Part shown: positions 34,883 through 43,174 of the stretch, piece after piece
Layout of the letters: the number at the start of each line of letters is the position of its first letter
How positions within the stretch are numbered: the stretch's first letter is position 1
DNA from: Streptomyces marinisediminis
GTDB taxonomy: Bacteria; Actinomycetota; Actinomycetes; Streptomycetales; Streptomycetaceae
Direction: 5' to 3'
Assembly: GCF_026262575.1 (NCBI RefSeq)
Contig: NZ_JAPKFL010000002.1
Span: 235,953-299,952 of the forward strand
DNA length: 64,000 bases
Notes under the pieces: generated by a model
Databases searched by the model: none
The model's input: the letters and a program-made list of their open reading frames with translations, nothing else
Told to the model about the DNA's origin: nothing
Translations under genes and position numbers: made by a program

Positions 34883-35076
34883 GGGCGCACGGTAGGCGCG
34901 CGTGCACGCCCCGTATGCGCCCCCTTACCTCCCCGTGGCCGACTTTGTATGGTCGCTCCCGAGCCGGGCCGACTTCAATGGCGCTGTCGCCGCCCCGGTA
35001 GGGCCACGCGCCTCGGGGTAGACGGCAACAGCACGGCAGTCAGGGCTGGTTGCGGGATTGGCGGAGGGAAGCGTCA
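34883..35076. other. ramR upstream region
   Basis: About 190 bases between the TetR stop and ramR, with somewhat lower GC. It must contain the ramR promoter and any developmental regulator sites. I see two GACTTTGTATGG / GACTTCAATGG-like blocks (34941-34952 and 34970-34981) spaced 29 bases, which may be regulator half-sites. Weak evidence. Confidence 0.3.
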
Positions 35077-35682
35077 GTGATCCGGGTGTTACTCGTGCAC
35101 GACACACGCCTGTTGAGATCGGGACTGGCCGAACTGCTCAGCAAGGCACAGGACATGACCGTGAGCACCGCACCGTGGAAGCGGGCGGGCCGCGCCGCGC
35201 GCTCCACCGGGGCGGACGTGTGCGTGGCCGACGTCGAGGAGGGGGGCACCGGCGACCAGCGGGACCTGGACGCGCTGCGCCGTGAGATACCCACCCCCTC
35301 CTGCCGCCTCCTGGTCCTGGCCAGCCCGGGGCGCCCCGGGCCGCTGCGGCAGGCGTTCGAGGCGGAGGCCCTGGGGTTCGTGAACAAGGACGCCAGCCCC
35401 GAGGAGCTGTTGACCGGGATACGGCAGGTGGCCAAGGGCGAGCGCTTCGTCGACGCCTCGCTGGCCTTCGGCTTCCTCCAGGCCACCCAACTGCCGCTGA
35501 CCCCCCGCGAGCTGAGCGTGCTGTCCCTGGCGGCCGAGGGGGCGTCGGTGTCGGAGATCGCCCGTTCGCTGCACCTGAGCAACGGGACGATCCGCAACTA
35601 CATGTCAGCGATCACCCGGAAGACCGGAGCCCGCAACCGGGTGGACGCCATCTGCATCGCCCAGCGCTCCGGCTGGCTCTGA
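35077..35682 (+). CDS. ramR: RamR/AmfR response-regulator-like activator
   Basis: 201 residues from GTG 35077, with GGAGGG upstream. An N-terminal receiver domain (VLLVHDTRLLRSGL, CVADVEE with the would-be phospho-Asp, FVNKDASPEELL with the conserved Lys) and a C-terminal LuxR/NarL helix-turn-helix (LTPRELSVLSLAAEGASVSE, NGTIRNYMSAITRKTGA). Length and position next to ramCSAB identify the activator of the SapB/AmfS operon. Codon 5 is TTA (35089-35091), so translation should need the bldA tRNA. No partner kinase is nearby, as usual for this orphan regulator. Confidence 0.93.
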   Translation: MIRVLLVHDTRLLRSGLAELLSKAQDMTVSTAPWKRAGRAARSTGADVCVADVEEGGTGDQRDLDALRREIPTPSCRLLVLASPGRPGPLRQAFEAEALGFVNKDASPEELLTGIRQVAKGERFVDASLAFGFLQATQLPLTPRELSVLSLAAEGASVSEIARSLHLSNGTIRNYMSAITRKTGARNRVDAICIAQRSGWL

Positions 35683-37608
35683 GCGGGCCGCCGCCGGGCC
35701 GTCTGTTCCGGCCGCCCCTTCACCCCCGGGCTCGTCCCCGGCCCCGGACTCGTCCCCGGTCCCGGATTCCCCGCCGCGTCCGTGCGCGGGCTCGTCCCCG
35801 GGCGCGTTCTCCGCCCCGGGCGTGGCCCCGCCTCCGGTCCCCTCACCGCCGCCGCTCCCCTCACCCGGCGCGCTCCAGGTCCCGTCCCAGCTTCCGGCCA
35901 GCTCGCGGTAGAGCGCGGAGGTCTTCGCCAGCTCCGCGGGGGTGCCGCACCGCGCGCGGGCGCCGTCCAGCACGAGCACGCGGTCCGCGCGCCGGGCCGA
36001 GCTCATCCGGTGGGCGATCACCACGAGCGTGCCGGAGCGCGCCCGGAAGGCCGCCTCCGCGCGGGCCTCGGCGGCCGGGTCGAGGTGGCAGGTGGCCTCG
36101 TCCAGCACCACCAGCGGCGCGGGGGCCGCGTACGCCCGGGCCAGCGCGAGCAGTTGCCGCTCCCCCGCCGAGAGCCGGTCCGGCGCCACCTCGGCGTCCA
36201 GCCCGCCCAGGCGGGCGGCGAGCGCGGCGGCCCCGGTGGCCCGGAGCGCCCGGTGCAGCACGGCGTCGCCGACCGGGCCGCGGCACAGGTAGGCGAGGTT
36301 GGCGCGCAGCGTGCCGGAGAAGACGTACGCCTCCTGCGGGACGAGCGCGACCGGACCGCGCACGGCCAGGTGCCCCGCGCTCGGCGCGAGCAGCCCCGCC
36401 AGGAGCTGGGCCAGCGTGGACTTGCCGATGCCGCTCGGCCCGACCACGGCCAGGTGTCCGCCGCGCGGCAGACTCAGGTCCACGCCGTCCAGCACCGGGT
36501 GCGCGCGCCGCCCGTAGGCGAAGCTGACACCGCGCAGCTCCAGCGCCGCGCCCGGGTCCCGGGGGGCGGGCGGTGGGTGCGGCACGGCCGGCGGGGCCGC
36601 TCCCCCGGTGCCGCGCAGCCGTCCGACGACGACCGCGAGCCGCGCGCCCGCGTTGCCCAGGCCGTGCACCAGGCTCTCCAGGGCGGGCAGCAGCGACTGC
36701 AGCAGGTAGGTCAGGGCCCCGGCCAGCGCGCCGGTGCTGACCCCGCGGGACAGCAGCCAGGGGGTGAGCAGCAGGAGCAGCACGACCGGCAGCCGCCCGC
36801 CGACGCCCAGCGCCACCGCCCGGCTCACGCCCCAGCGCGCCAGCGCCCCGGCCGCGCGGCGTTCGGCGTCCACGTGGGCCCGTGCCCGGGCGCGCGTAGG
36901 GGCCTGGGCCCCCGCGGCCACCACGTCCCGCAGCCCGCCCGCCGTCTCGCTCAGGTGCTCGGCGATGGCCTCGTCGGCCACCAGGAAGTCCCGCTGCCGC
37001 CGCGCCAGCGGACGCAGCGAGAACCCGAAGACCGCGAGCCCGAGCACCAGCGGAGGCACCACCACCAGCAGCAGCAGCGGGTGCAGCGAGGCCATCCCGA
37101 CCAGCGCGGCGGCGGAGGTGAAGACGAAGGCGCGCCCGGCCATGAGCAGACCGGCGAAGCTGTCCCTGGCGATCTCCACCTGGTGCGTCAGCCGGGAGAC
37201 GGCACCGGAGTCCCGGGCGCGCCCGCGGCGGACGGCGGCGTGCAGGTCGCTGCCCACGACGCGCTCCACCAGCAGGTCGCGCAGCGGCTCGGCCAGGTCG
37301 GCCACCGCCCGGTACACGCGCCCGGTGCCCACGGCGCCGACGAGCACGCCCAGCGCGCCCACGCCCAGCCAGGCCAGGCCGGCCCCGGCGTCCCCCCGCA
37401 GGAAGCCGTCGTCCAGGGAGTGCGCGACGGCCAGGCCGAGCAGGAGGGTCTGCGCGGCCTCCACCACCGACCAGCCCGCGAGCGCGCCCAGCGCGCGGGG
37501 ACGCCGCCACAGCCGCCGGGCGCCCGCCGCGAGCAGGCCGCGGGCGCCGAACTCTCCGCGCCCCGTGCCGGTGCGTGCCGGGTCCTCGCCCGCGGGGGCC
37601 TCACGCAT
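35605..37608 (-). CDS. ramB: Lanthipeptide ABC exporter subunit (RamB/AmfA-like)
   Basis: 667 residues. A half-type exporter: a six-helix membrane domain (about 35-320) and an ATPase with Walker A GPSGIGKST, signature LSAGERQ, Walker B LVVLDEAT and switch IAHR. It would pair with RamA to export the modified RamS. The start ATG 37608 overlaps the ramA stop by 8 bases. The C-terminal 90 residues are a Gly/Glu/Pro-rich tail; the last 26 codons are antisense to the end of ramR. A frameshift near 35690-35870 that lost an earlier stop is possible. Confidence 0.9.
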   Translation of the reverse strand: MREAPAGEDPARTGTGRGEFGARGLLAAGARRLWRRPRALGALAGWSVVEAAQTLLLGLAVAHSLDDGFLRGDAGAGLAWLGVGALGVLVGAVGTGRVYRAVADLAEPLRDLLVERVVGSDLHAAVRRGRARDSGAVSRLTHQVEIARDSFAGLLMAGRAFVFTSAAALVGMASLHPLLLLVVVPPLVLGLAVFGFSLRPLARRQRDFLVADEAIAEHLSETAGGLRDVVAAGAQAPTRARARAHVDAERRAAGALARWGVSRAVALGVGGRLPVVLLLLLTPWLLSRGVSTGALAGALTYLLQSLLPALESLVHGLGNAGARLAVVVGRLRGTGGAAPPAVPHPPPAPRDPGAALELRGVSFAYGRRAHPVLDGVDLSLPRGGHLAVVGPSGIGKSTLAQLLAGLLAPSAGHLAVRGPVALVPQEAYVFSGTLRANLAYLCRGPVGDAVLHRALRATGAAALAARLGGLDAEVAPDRLSAGERQLLALARAYAAPAPLVVLDEATCHLDPAAEARAEAAFRARSGTLVVIAHRMSSARRADRVLVLDGARARCGTPAELAKTSALYRELAGSWDGTWSAPGEGSGGGEGTGGGATPGAENAPGDEPAHGRGGESGTGDESGAGDEPGGEGAAGTDGPAAARSEPAGALGDADGVHPVAGSGLPGDR

Positions 37609-39349
37609 CGGCCGCCCCCGCGGCGTGGCCGGCGGGCGGGCCGGTGTCGGCGTCGCCCGGGGGCTGCGCCGGGTCGGCCGTGAACACCGCGCGGTAGTCC
37701 GGGTCGCGCCACAGCCGGGCGTGCGGGGCCAGGGCGCGCAGGCGGCCCGCGTCGAGCCAGGCCACCAGGTCGGCACGGGCGGCGGTGGTGGCGCGGTGGG
37801 CCACCACGAGCTGGGTGCAGGCGCGGTCCGGGTCGAAGAGCACGGAGGTGACCTGCCGTTCGGTGCTGGTGTCCAGGCTGGAGGTGGCGTCGTCCAGGAT
37901 GAGCAGACGTCCCTGGTGGGCGAAGGCCCGGGCGAGGCCGAGGCGCTGCGTCTCCCCGCCGGAGAGCGGGGCGTCGGCGCAGGCGGTGGCGTAGCCGTCG
38001 GGCAGGGTGCGGATGAAGCCGTCGGCGCAGGCGGCCCGGGCGGCGGCCCGGACGGCGGCGTCGCCCGGCGGGGCGGGGCCGAGGCCGATCGTCCCGGCGA
38101 GTGTGCCGCCGAGCAGGGCGGGACGCTCGAAGGCGTAGCCGACGGCGGCGCGCAGCGCGGTGGCGTCGACGGAGTCCAGCGGGACGCCGTCGAGCAGCAC
38201 GGTGCCCGCGCTGGGTTCGGCCAGCTTCCCGGCCAGCCGGGCCAGTTCGGACTTGCCCGAGCCGGAGCGCCCGACGATCGCGACGGTGGCACCGCCGGGG
38301 ACGGTGAGGTCCACGGCGTCCAGCACCGTGGCGCCGTCCCGCACCGCGCTGACGCCGCGCAGCTCCAGCCGCCCGGGGCCGTCCGGGAGCGGGGTGGTGC
38401 CGTAGGGCACGGCGGGCACGGCGTGCACCTCCGCCAGCCGCTGCGCGGACGCGCGGGCCCGCACCAGCGCGGCGATCCGGCCCGTCAGCACGCCGATGCC
38501 GCCGGCGAGCACGGCGTAGCGCGCGGCGGCGAGCAGGTCGCCGACGCTGAGTCCGCCCGCGGCCAGCAGCAGGCCGGCCGCGGCGACGACGGCGAGCTGG
38601 AGCAGCGGTACGAGCGCCGCGGCCTGCGCGGCGGCCCGGCCCTGCACCCGCCACATGCGGTACCCGGCGCGGCTCAGTTCGGGCAGCGGACTGAGGACGC
38701 GGGTGCGCTCGCGCTCCAGCGTGCCGGCCGCGGCGACGGTGCGGGCGCCCGACAGCGCCTCGGCCAGCCGTCCGGCGATGCGGCCCTGCGCCTGCTGGTA
38801 CCGGGCGACCGCGTCCCCCGAGGTGCGCGCGAACGCCCGCAGCAGCAGGACGAGGACGGGAGCGCCGAGGAAGAAGACGGCCGCCAGCCGCCAGTCGATG
38901 AGCGCGAGCGCGGTGATCCCGCCGAGCGGGAGGACGAGGGCGGCCAGGAGCGCGGCGGCGGTGGCGGGAGCGGTCCCCGCCTGCGCGGCGAGCGCGGTGC
39001 CGCGGGTGACCAGGTCGCCGGTGCTGAAGCGGGCGGCCCCGGCCGGTCCGACGGCCAGCACGTGGCCGGTCAGGCGGTTGCGGAGCCGGGCGGTGGCGTG
39101 GGCGCTGGTGGTGCCGGTGAGGACGGTCTCCACGGCGTCGAAGACGAACAGCGCGGCCAGCAGCCCGGCGCTGACCAGCAGCCAGCCGGTGGCGGGCGCG
39201 TCGGCCAGCAGGAGGTCGAGGGTGCGGCCGAGCGCGGCGGGCAGCAGCAGGGTGGCGCCCGCGTCGGCGGTGGTGATCAGGGTGAGGGCGGCGGCACGGG
39301 GAGCGCCGTGCCGCAGGGCGTCGAGGAGGAGGCGGTCGGCGGGGCTCAT
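37601..39349 (-). CDS. ramA: Lanthipeptide ABC exporter subunit (RamA/AmfB-like)
   Basis: 582 residues from ATG 39349. An ABC exporter half: membrane domain 1-310, then an ATPase with Walker A GRSGSGKSE (Ser-Glu where Ser-Thr is usual), signature LSGGETQ, Walker B LLILDDAT and VAHR. Walker B has Asp-Asp in place of the catalytic Asp-Glu (LDDAT), so this subunit may be the weak site of an asymmetric RamA/RamB heterodimer, while RamB keeps LDEAT. It is separated from ramS by a 400-bp gap with a hairpin. Confidence 0.91.
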   Translation of the reverse strand: MSPADRLLLDALRHGAPRAAALTLITTADAGATLLLPAALGRTLDLLLADAPATGWLLVSAGLLAALFVFDAVETVLTGTTSAHATARLRNRLTGHVLAVGPAGAARFSTGDLVTRGTALAAQAGTAPATAAALLAALVLPLGGITALALIDWRLAAVFFLGAPVLVLLLRAFARTSGDAVARYQQAQGRIAGRLAEALSGARTVAAAGTLERERTRVLSPLPELSRAGYRMWRVQGRAAAQAAALVPLLQLAVVAAAGLLLAAGGLSVGDLLAAARYAVLAGGIGVLTGRIAALVRARASAQRLAEVHAVPAVPYGTTPLPDGPGRLELRGVSAVRDGATVLDAVDLTVPGGATVAIVGRSGSGKSELARLAGKLAEPSAGTVLLDGVPLDSVDATALRAAVGYAFERPALLGGTLAGTIGLGPAPPGDAAVRAAARAACADGFIRTLPDGYATACADAPLSGGETQRLGLARAFAHQGRLLILDDATSSLDTSTERQVTSVLFDPDRACTQLVVAHRATTAARADLVAWLDAGRLRALAPHARLWRDPDYRAVFTADPAQPPGDADTGPPAGHAAGAADA

Positions 39350-39358
39350 CGGTGACGT

Positions 39359-39428
39359 GCTCCTCGGCGTTTCCCGGCTTCTCGGCGTCGCGGGCTCCTC
39401 GGCGTTTCCCGGCTCCTCGGCGTCGCGG
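39359..39428. repeat. Two-copy 35-bp tandem repeat before ramA
   Basis: 39359-39393 and 39394-39428 are identical except for one base; each contains CTCCTCGGCGTTTCCCGG. The array lies directly upstream of the ramA start codon, inside the ramS-ramA gap, so it becomes part of the ramA leader. Confidence 0.75.
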
Positions 39429-39664
39429 GACTCCTTCGGTCCCGTGGGCTCCCGGCGTCACGGGGCTGCGCGGCCCCGTGGGCCGCCACTCCCGTGGGCC
39501 TCCGGCTCCGTGAACCGCTGCCGCGCCCCGGGCGGCGGGCGCCGCCGCCGGGACCGGGTGCGGCGCGCGGGCGGCGCCGGGCGGTGCGCGGCGCCACCGC
39601 GCGGGCCCCTCAGGGCCGCACACGGCGGCGCCCGGCCCCGCGCGGGGCGCGGAACCGGGGGTAC

Positions 39665-39698
39665 GGTCCCGGGCGGGTACGAGCCGCCGCCCGGGACC
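39665..39698 (-). terminator. Attenuator-like hairpin after ramS
   Basis: A 12-bp perfect stem (39665-39676 with 39687-39698) with a 10-nt loop, about 57 bases past the ramS stop. As a partial terminator or RNA stabiliser it would keep precursor mRNA in excess over the exporter genes. Confidence 0.65.
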
Positions 39699-39754
39699 GG
39701 GCCTGCGTGACGCGGCCTCAGCGGGTCACGTCAGCAAACCGCCGGCTGACCGGA

Positions 39755-39871
39755 TCAGAGGCACAGGATGGTGCTGGCACCGCTGTGCTTGTCGCAGGCG
39801 AGCAGGCTGACGTTGCTGCCCGCGTCGGTGCTGTCCGGGGTGTCCATCTTCTGCAGGTCGAGAAGCGCCAT
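39755..39871 (-). CDS. ramS: SapB/AmfS-family class III lanthipeptide precursor
   Basis: 38 residues from ATG 39871. The leader begins MALLDLQKMDTP, the LDLQ box that class III synthetases recognise. The core holds two Ser-X2-Ser-X3-Cys motifs, SNVSLLAC and SGASTILC, each able to form a lanthionine- or labionin-type ring, and ends in LCL like S. griseus AmfS. AAAGGA precedes the start. The mature product should be an amphiphilic surfactant peptide needed to raise aerial hyphae. It lies between ramC and ramA. Confidence 0.96.
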   Translation of the reverse strand: MALLDLQKMDTPDSTDAGSNVSLLACDKHSGASTILCL

Positions 39872-39933
39872 GGTTTCTCATCCTTTCTCTGTAGGGACGG
39901 GGTTGTGCTTCCTGACCCCTGGCCGGGGCAGGT

Positions 39934-42600
39934 CTATTGGGGCCGCGAAGGCGGCTCGGGCCGCCGGAGCGGCGGGAGGAACGGCAACCGCACGGGCGCG
40001 TCGTGGCGGGCGGCGCCCACCGCGAGCAGGCAGCCGGCGGTGCCGGTGTAGAGGTCCATGGACAGGCGCATCATCTGGTCGCCGGGGAAGGCCAGCCCGT
40101 CGCCGTAGGCCATGCCGTACCAGTTCAGGGCGTCCAGTTGCGCGTCGAGGTCGGCGCGGGTGGCGCCGGGCGCGGTGGTGCGGGCCAGGTGCCACACCAT
40201 TCCGGCGCGGCCCCGGAAGAGGCCGGGCTGGGCGTAGAAGCGGGAGCGGGCGGCCGGCAGGATGGCCTCCCGGGCCCGCTCGAAGTCCTCCTCGCCGGGG
40301 CGCAGGGCGAGGTAGTCGTCGAGGACGGCGGCGATGCCCACGCTGCCCGCGCCGAGGTAGGGCATGGTGCGCGGGCCCTCGTCGACGTGCAGCGCGCCGT
40401 GCCGGTCGGGCACGCAGCGCTCCAGGTCCCGGCGCAGGGCCTGCGCGGCCAGGTCCAGCAGGCCAAGGTCGCCGGTGCGTTCGTGCCGGCGCAGCGCGAG
40501 CAGCGCGGTGCCGCTCGCCCCGTGCAGCAGTCCGGCGCGCGGGATGCGTCCGTCCGAGCCGGCGGCCCGCGCGACGGCGTCGGCGGCGTGCCGCAGCGCC
40601 TGGTCGGCGGCGTCGTGCAGCGCCGGGTCGCCGGTGCGCGCGCCCAGGTGGTCCAGGGCGAGGCCGACGCCGGGCAGGCCGCTTTCGAGGTCGTGGCCGA
40701 GGCGGTGCCAGCGTTCGGCCAGCACGCGGTCGACGAGCGTGGCGGCGCGCTCGGTGTGGCCGAGCCGGTCCAGCACCAGGGCGACGCCGAGCAGTCCGGT
40801 GTACAGACCCAGCGGGGTGCGCGCGGACGGCTGGGCGGTGTGGTCCAGCAGCCACTGCTCGCCGGTCTCGTAGCGCGGGGCGCCGGTCTCGGCGAGCGCG
40901 TACAGCACACCCGCGGCACCGTAGGCCAGACCGAGTCCGGCGCCGTCGGCGAACTGGGCGATGTCACCGGGGAAGAGGCGGTCGTCGCGCTCGGGGGTGG
41001 CGGAGGCGAGCAGGGCGCGCACCATCGCGTCCCGGCTGCGCGGCCAGTCGCCCGGCGCGGTGGGCACGGCCGGGGCCGTGCCGGGCGCGGACTCCGCGTC
41101 GGCGGACGCGGTACCGGCGGGAGCGGGCGCGGGCACGGGGGCCTGCGGCGCACCGGCGCCCTCGCGCGGCACCGCGCGCCCCTCGATCTCGGCGACGGCG
41201 TCGTCCAGGAACTCCCGGGGCACGTCGGGGAACTGCTCGCGGATCACCTGTGCCAGATGGGCCGCCTTGCGCCGGTCGACCGCGAGCAGCGTGGTGACGG
41301 GCAGGAAGAGCGCGAGCCGCAGGCAGGCCAGGGCGTAGGTGTCGATCGCGACGCCGCGGCGGTCGCCGGGGGCGATGAAGCCGGGGTGTGCGACGGTCTG
41401 CCGGGGGTCGTCGGCGATGGGCGCGGCGGCCTCGAAGTCCAGCAGGGCCACGGACTTCTCGTCCGGCGCCACCATGATGTTGAACATGTGCAGGTCGTTG
41501 AAGACCAGCCCGCGCTCGTGCACGACGCTCACCGCTTCGGTGACCGCGCGGTGGATCGCCAGGGCCCACTGGGTGTAGTCGGCCACGGCGCGCGGGTCGG
41601 GGTCGTCGGCCAGCAGCGGGTGGCGCTGGGCGTAGAAGGTGTTGAGCGGCTGGCCGGGCAGGAAGTCCATGACCAGGAAGCGGTGGCCCTCCAGCGTGAA
41701 CCAGTCCCGCACGCCGGGTGCCACCTGGCTGCCGGCCAGCCGGTCCAGCGCCGCCTTCTCGCGCTCCAGCCGGCGCACGGCGTCGGCGCCGTCGGCGGCC
41801 AGCCCGGCGTCGGGGCGGCCCTCCTTGAGCACGACCTCCTCGCCGGTGCGCGTGTCGGTCCCCGCGTAGACGCCGCCGCCGTTGGAGAAGTGCAGGGCGC
41901 GCTCGATGCGGTAGGGCAGGTCGGCGACGGTGGAGGAGTTGCGGGCGTCCAGGTGCGGCTGGAGGAACGGCGGCAGCGTCACCCACTCCGGCACGTGGAA
42001 GACGGGGTCCTTGCGGTCGGGCACCAGCTCGCCCCGGCCGTTCTCGACGGCGGGCACGAGCTGCCCGTGCTCGTTGACGCAGTTGCGGGGGGCGAAGCCG
42101 CCGTAGCGCACGTACAGCGGCCCCTGGTTCCAGCGCAGGTCGGTCAGGACGTACGGGCCCGGCTCCCCGGCGAGCTGCTCGTCGAGCTCGCGCAGCACCG
42201 TGTGGAGCTGCTCCTCGTCCACCGGGTAGAGCGTGACCGCCTTCCCGGAGGTGGCGCGGCTGGCGTACTTGGCGTTGCGCAGGTGCAGCAGGTGCAGGTC
42301 CGGCACGAACTTGAAGGGGATGCCGCGGGGCACGCAGTAGTCCCAGACGCGGCCGGCCACGGCGTCGGCGTTGGCCAGCGTGGCGGAGACGTGGACCTTC
42401 CAGCCCTGGGCCGGGAACGTGCCCTCGTCCGGGCGCAGCTCCAGCCAGTCGCCGTGCCGTGCGTGGCGCCAGCCGGAGGGCACGGTCCGCCGTGCCGTCC
42501 GCAGGGTGGCGTCCCGGTCCCCGGAACCGGCGGAGAGCCGGTCAGGAGTCTCGTAGAAGACCCTGTCCGCCAGGCAGTACGCCTCGTACCGGCTGTCCAT
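39934..42600 (-). CDS. ramC: Class III lanthionine synthetase (RamC/AmfT)
   Basis: 888 residues from ATG 42600 with AAGGGGGA upstream. Three parts: an N-terminal lyase-like region (1-220), a Ser/Thr-kinase-like domain with Lys259 (VVLKE), NDLHMFN (Asp369/Asn374) and DFE (Asp388), and a C-terminal LanC-like cyclase (about 540-888). The cyclase lacks the zinc-binding Cys-His set: GLLHGASG and NWYGMAYGDG appear where LanC has its ligands, as in class III enzymes. It phosphorylates and dehydrates Ser in RamS and closes the rings. An Ala/Pro linker (about 505-545) joins kinase and cyclase. Confidence 0.96.
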   Translation of the reverse strand: MDSRYEAYCLADRVFYETPDRLSAGSGDRDATLRTARRTVPSGWRHARHGDWLELRPDEGTFPAQGWKVHVSATLANADAVAGRVWDYCVPRGIPFKFVPDLHLLHLRNAKYASRATSGKAVTLYPVDEEQLHTVLRELDEQLAGEPGPYVLTDLRWNQGPLYVRYGGFAPRNCVNEHGQLVPAVENGRGELVPDRKDPVFHVPEWVTLPPFLQPHLDARNSSTVADLPYRIERALHFSNGGGVYAGTDTRTGEEVVLKEGRPDAGLAADGADAVRRLEREKAALDRLAGSQVAPGVRDWFTLEGHRFLVMDFLPGQPLNTFYAQRHPLLADDPDPRAVADYTQWALAIHRAVTEAVSVVHERGLVFNDLHMFNIMVAPDEKSVALLDFEAAAPIADDPRQTVAHPGFIAPGDRRGVAIDTYALACLRLALFLPVTTLLAVDRRKAAHLAQVIREQFPDVPREFLDDAVAEIEGRAVPREGAGAPQAPVPAPAPAGTASADAESAPGTAPAVPTAPGDWPRSRDAMVRALLASATPERDDRLFPGDIAQFADGAGLGLAYGAAGVLYALAETGAPRYETGEQWLLDHTAQPSARTPLGLYTGLLGVALVLDRLGHTERAATLVDRVLAERWHRLGHDLESGLPGVGLALDHLGARTGDPALHDAADQALRHAADAVARAAGSDGRIPRAGLLHGASGTALLALRRHERTGDLGLLDLAAQALRRDLERCVPDRHGALHVDEGPRTMPYLGAGSVGIAAVLDDYLALRPGEEDFERAREAILPAARSRFYAQPGLFRGRAGMVWHLARTTAPGATRADLDAQLDALNWYGMAYGDGLAFPGDQMMRLSMDLYTGTAGCLLAVGAARHDAPVRLPFLPPLRRPEPPSRPQ

Positions 42601-43047
42601 CGTCCCCCTTCGGTGGGCTGCGAGCGCCGGACCCCGTCTCGTGCGGGTCACCCGGGGCGGGAGGCCCCGGTGCGGCGCGACACAGACGTTTCCATCCCGG
42701 TGCGTAACGGAGTAGTCACGGGTGTCATGAAGGAGGTGTGAAGAATGCACACACGACTCCCCCACGGACGGGTCAGTGACAACGCGTGCGGAGCGCTTTA
42801 CCGCACGTGTCCGCGCGGGCGACAGTGGTGTACGTCGGACGCGCCCCGCCCCGCACCGGCCCGGCGGCGCTCCCACGCCACGTCGGCCCGAGGCCCCACG
42901 GCCCGCGCGACCTGTCCGAAGGGCGGCACCCGGTGCTCGCCCGGGACGGCGGAGACCACACCGGCGACGCGGCACCGCCCGGCGGCCGGTGCCGCGTCGC
43001 CGACCGGGGCTGCCGGGGTGGCCGGGGTGGCCGGGGTGGCCGGGGTG
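42601..43047. other. ramC promoter region and spacer up to the island
   Basis: About 450 bases. It must carry the ramC promoter and RamR sites near 42601-42740. A plus-strand frame starts at 42745 with a very good Shine-Dalgarno (AAGGAGGTG at 42729-42737) but its protein is Arg/Pro-rich and ends within the repeats, so it is listed separately with low confidence. The last 36 bases are a 9-bp tandem array. Confidence 0.45.
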
Positions 43048-43086
43048 GCCGGGCGGGGGCCGATGTGCGGCAGGATGAGGGCATGA
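42745..43086 (+). CDS. Doubtful ORF with strong ribosome binding site
   Basis: 113 codons from ATG 42745. The AAGGAGGTG at 42729-42737 is a near-perfect Shine-Dalgarno with 7-base spacing, better than most real genes here, which argues that something is or was translated. The protein begins MHTRLPHGRVSDNACG, turns Arg/Pro-rich and ends in GVAGVAG repeats from the tandem array, unlike a folded protein. It may be a decayed gene whose 3' end was replaced, or a short leader frame. Confidence 0.22.
   Translation: MHTRLPHGRVSDNACGALYRTCPRGRQWCTSDAPRPAPARRRSHATSARGPTARATCPKGGTRCSPGTAETTPATRHRPAAGAASPTGAAGVAGVAGVAGVAGRGPMCGRMRA
43012..43047. repeat. Four tandem 9-bp units beside the left island repeat
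   Basis: GCCGGGGTG repeated four times without change (43012-43047), ending exactly where the 50-bp repeat begins. Confidence 0.8.
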
Positions 43087-43097
43087 GCATCGTGAAG
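43048..43097. repeat. Left 50-bp direct repeat of the island (att-like)
   Basis: Identical over 50 bases to 46525-46574. It contains the ribosome binding site and the first five codons of a monooxygenase gene (ATG at 43083), after which the two copies diverge. The left copy is thus a truncated gene start and the right copy belongs to the intact gene. It marks the left edge of an inserted segment of about 3.4 kb. Confidence 0.85.
43083..43097 (+). pseudogene. Truncated 5' end of the ABM monooxygenase gene
   Basis: ATG plus four codons (MSIVK) identical to the start of the gene at 46560, then unrelated island sequence. It keeps the original upstream context, so the gene's native promoter is probably on this side and the intact gene has been moved away from it. 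Confidence 0.6.
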
Positions 43098-43174
43098 GTC
43101 ACGGTGTCGTCACCTGACACACAAAAGATTCGGCGGGAGACCGTCAGGGGCTCGACTCGCGAGACTCCCGCAGC

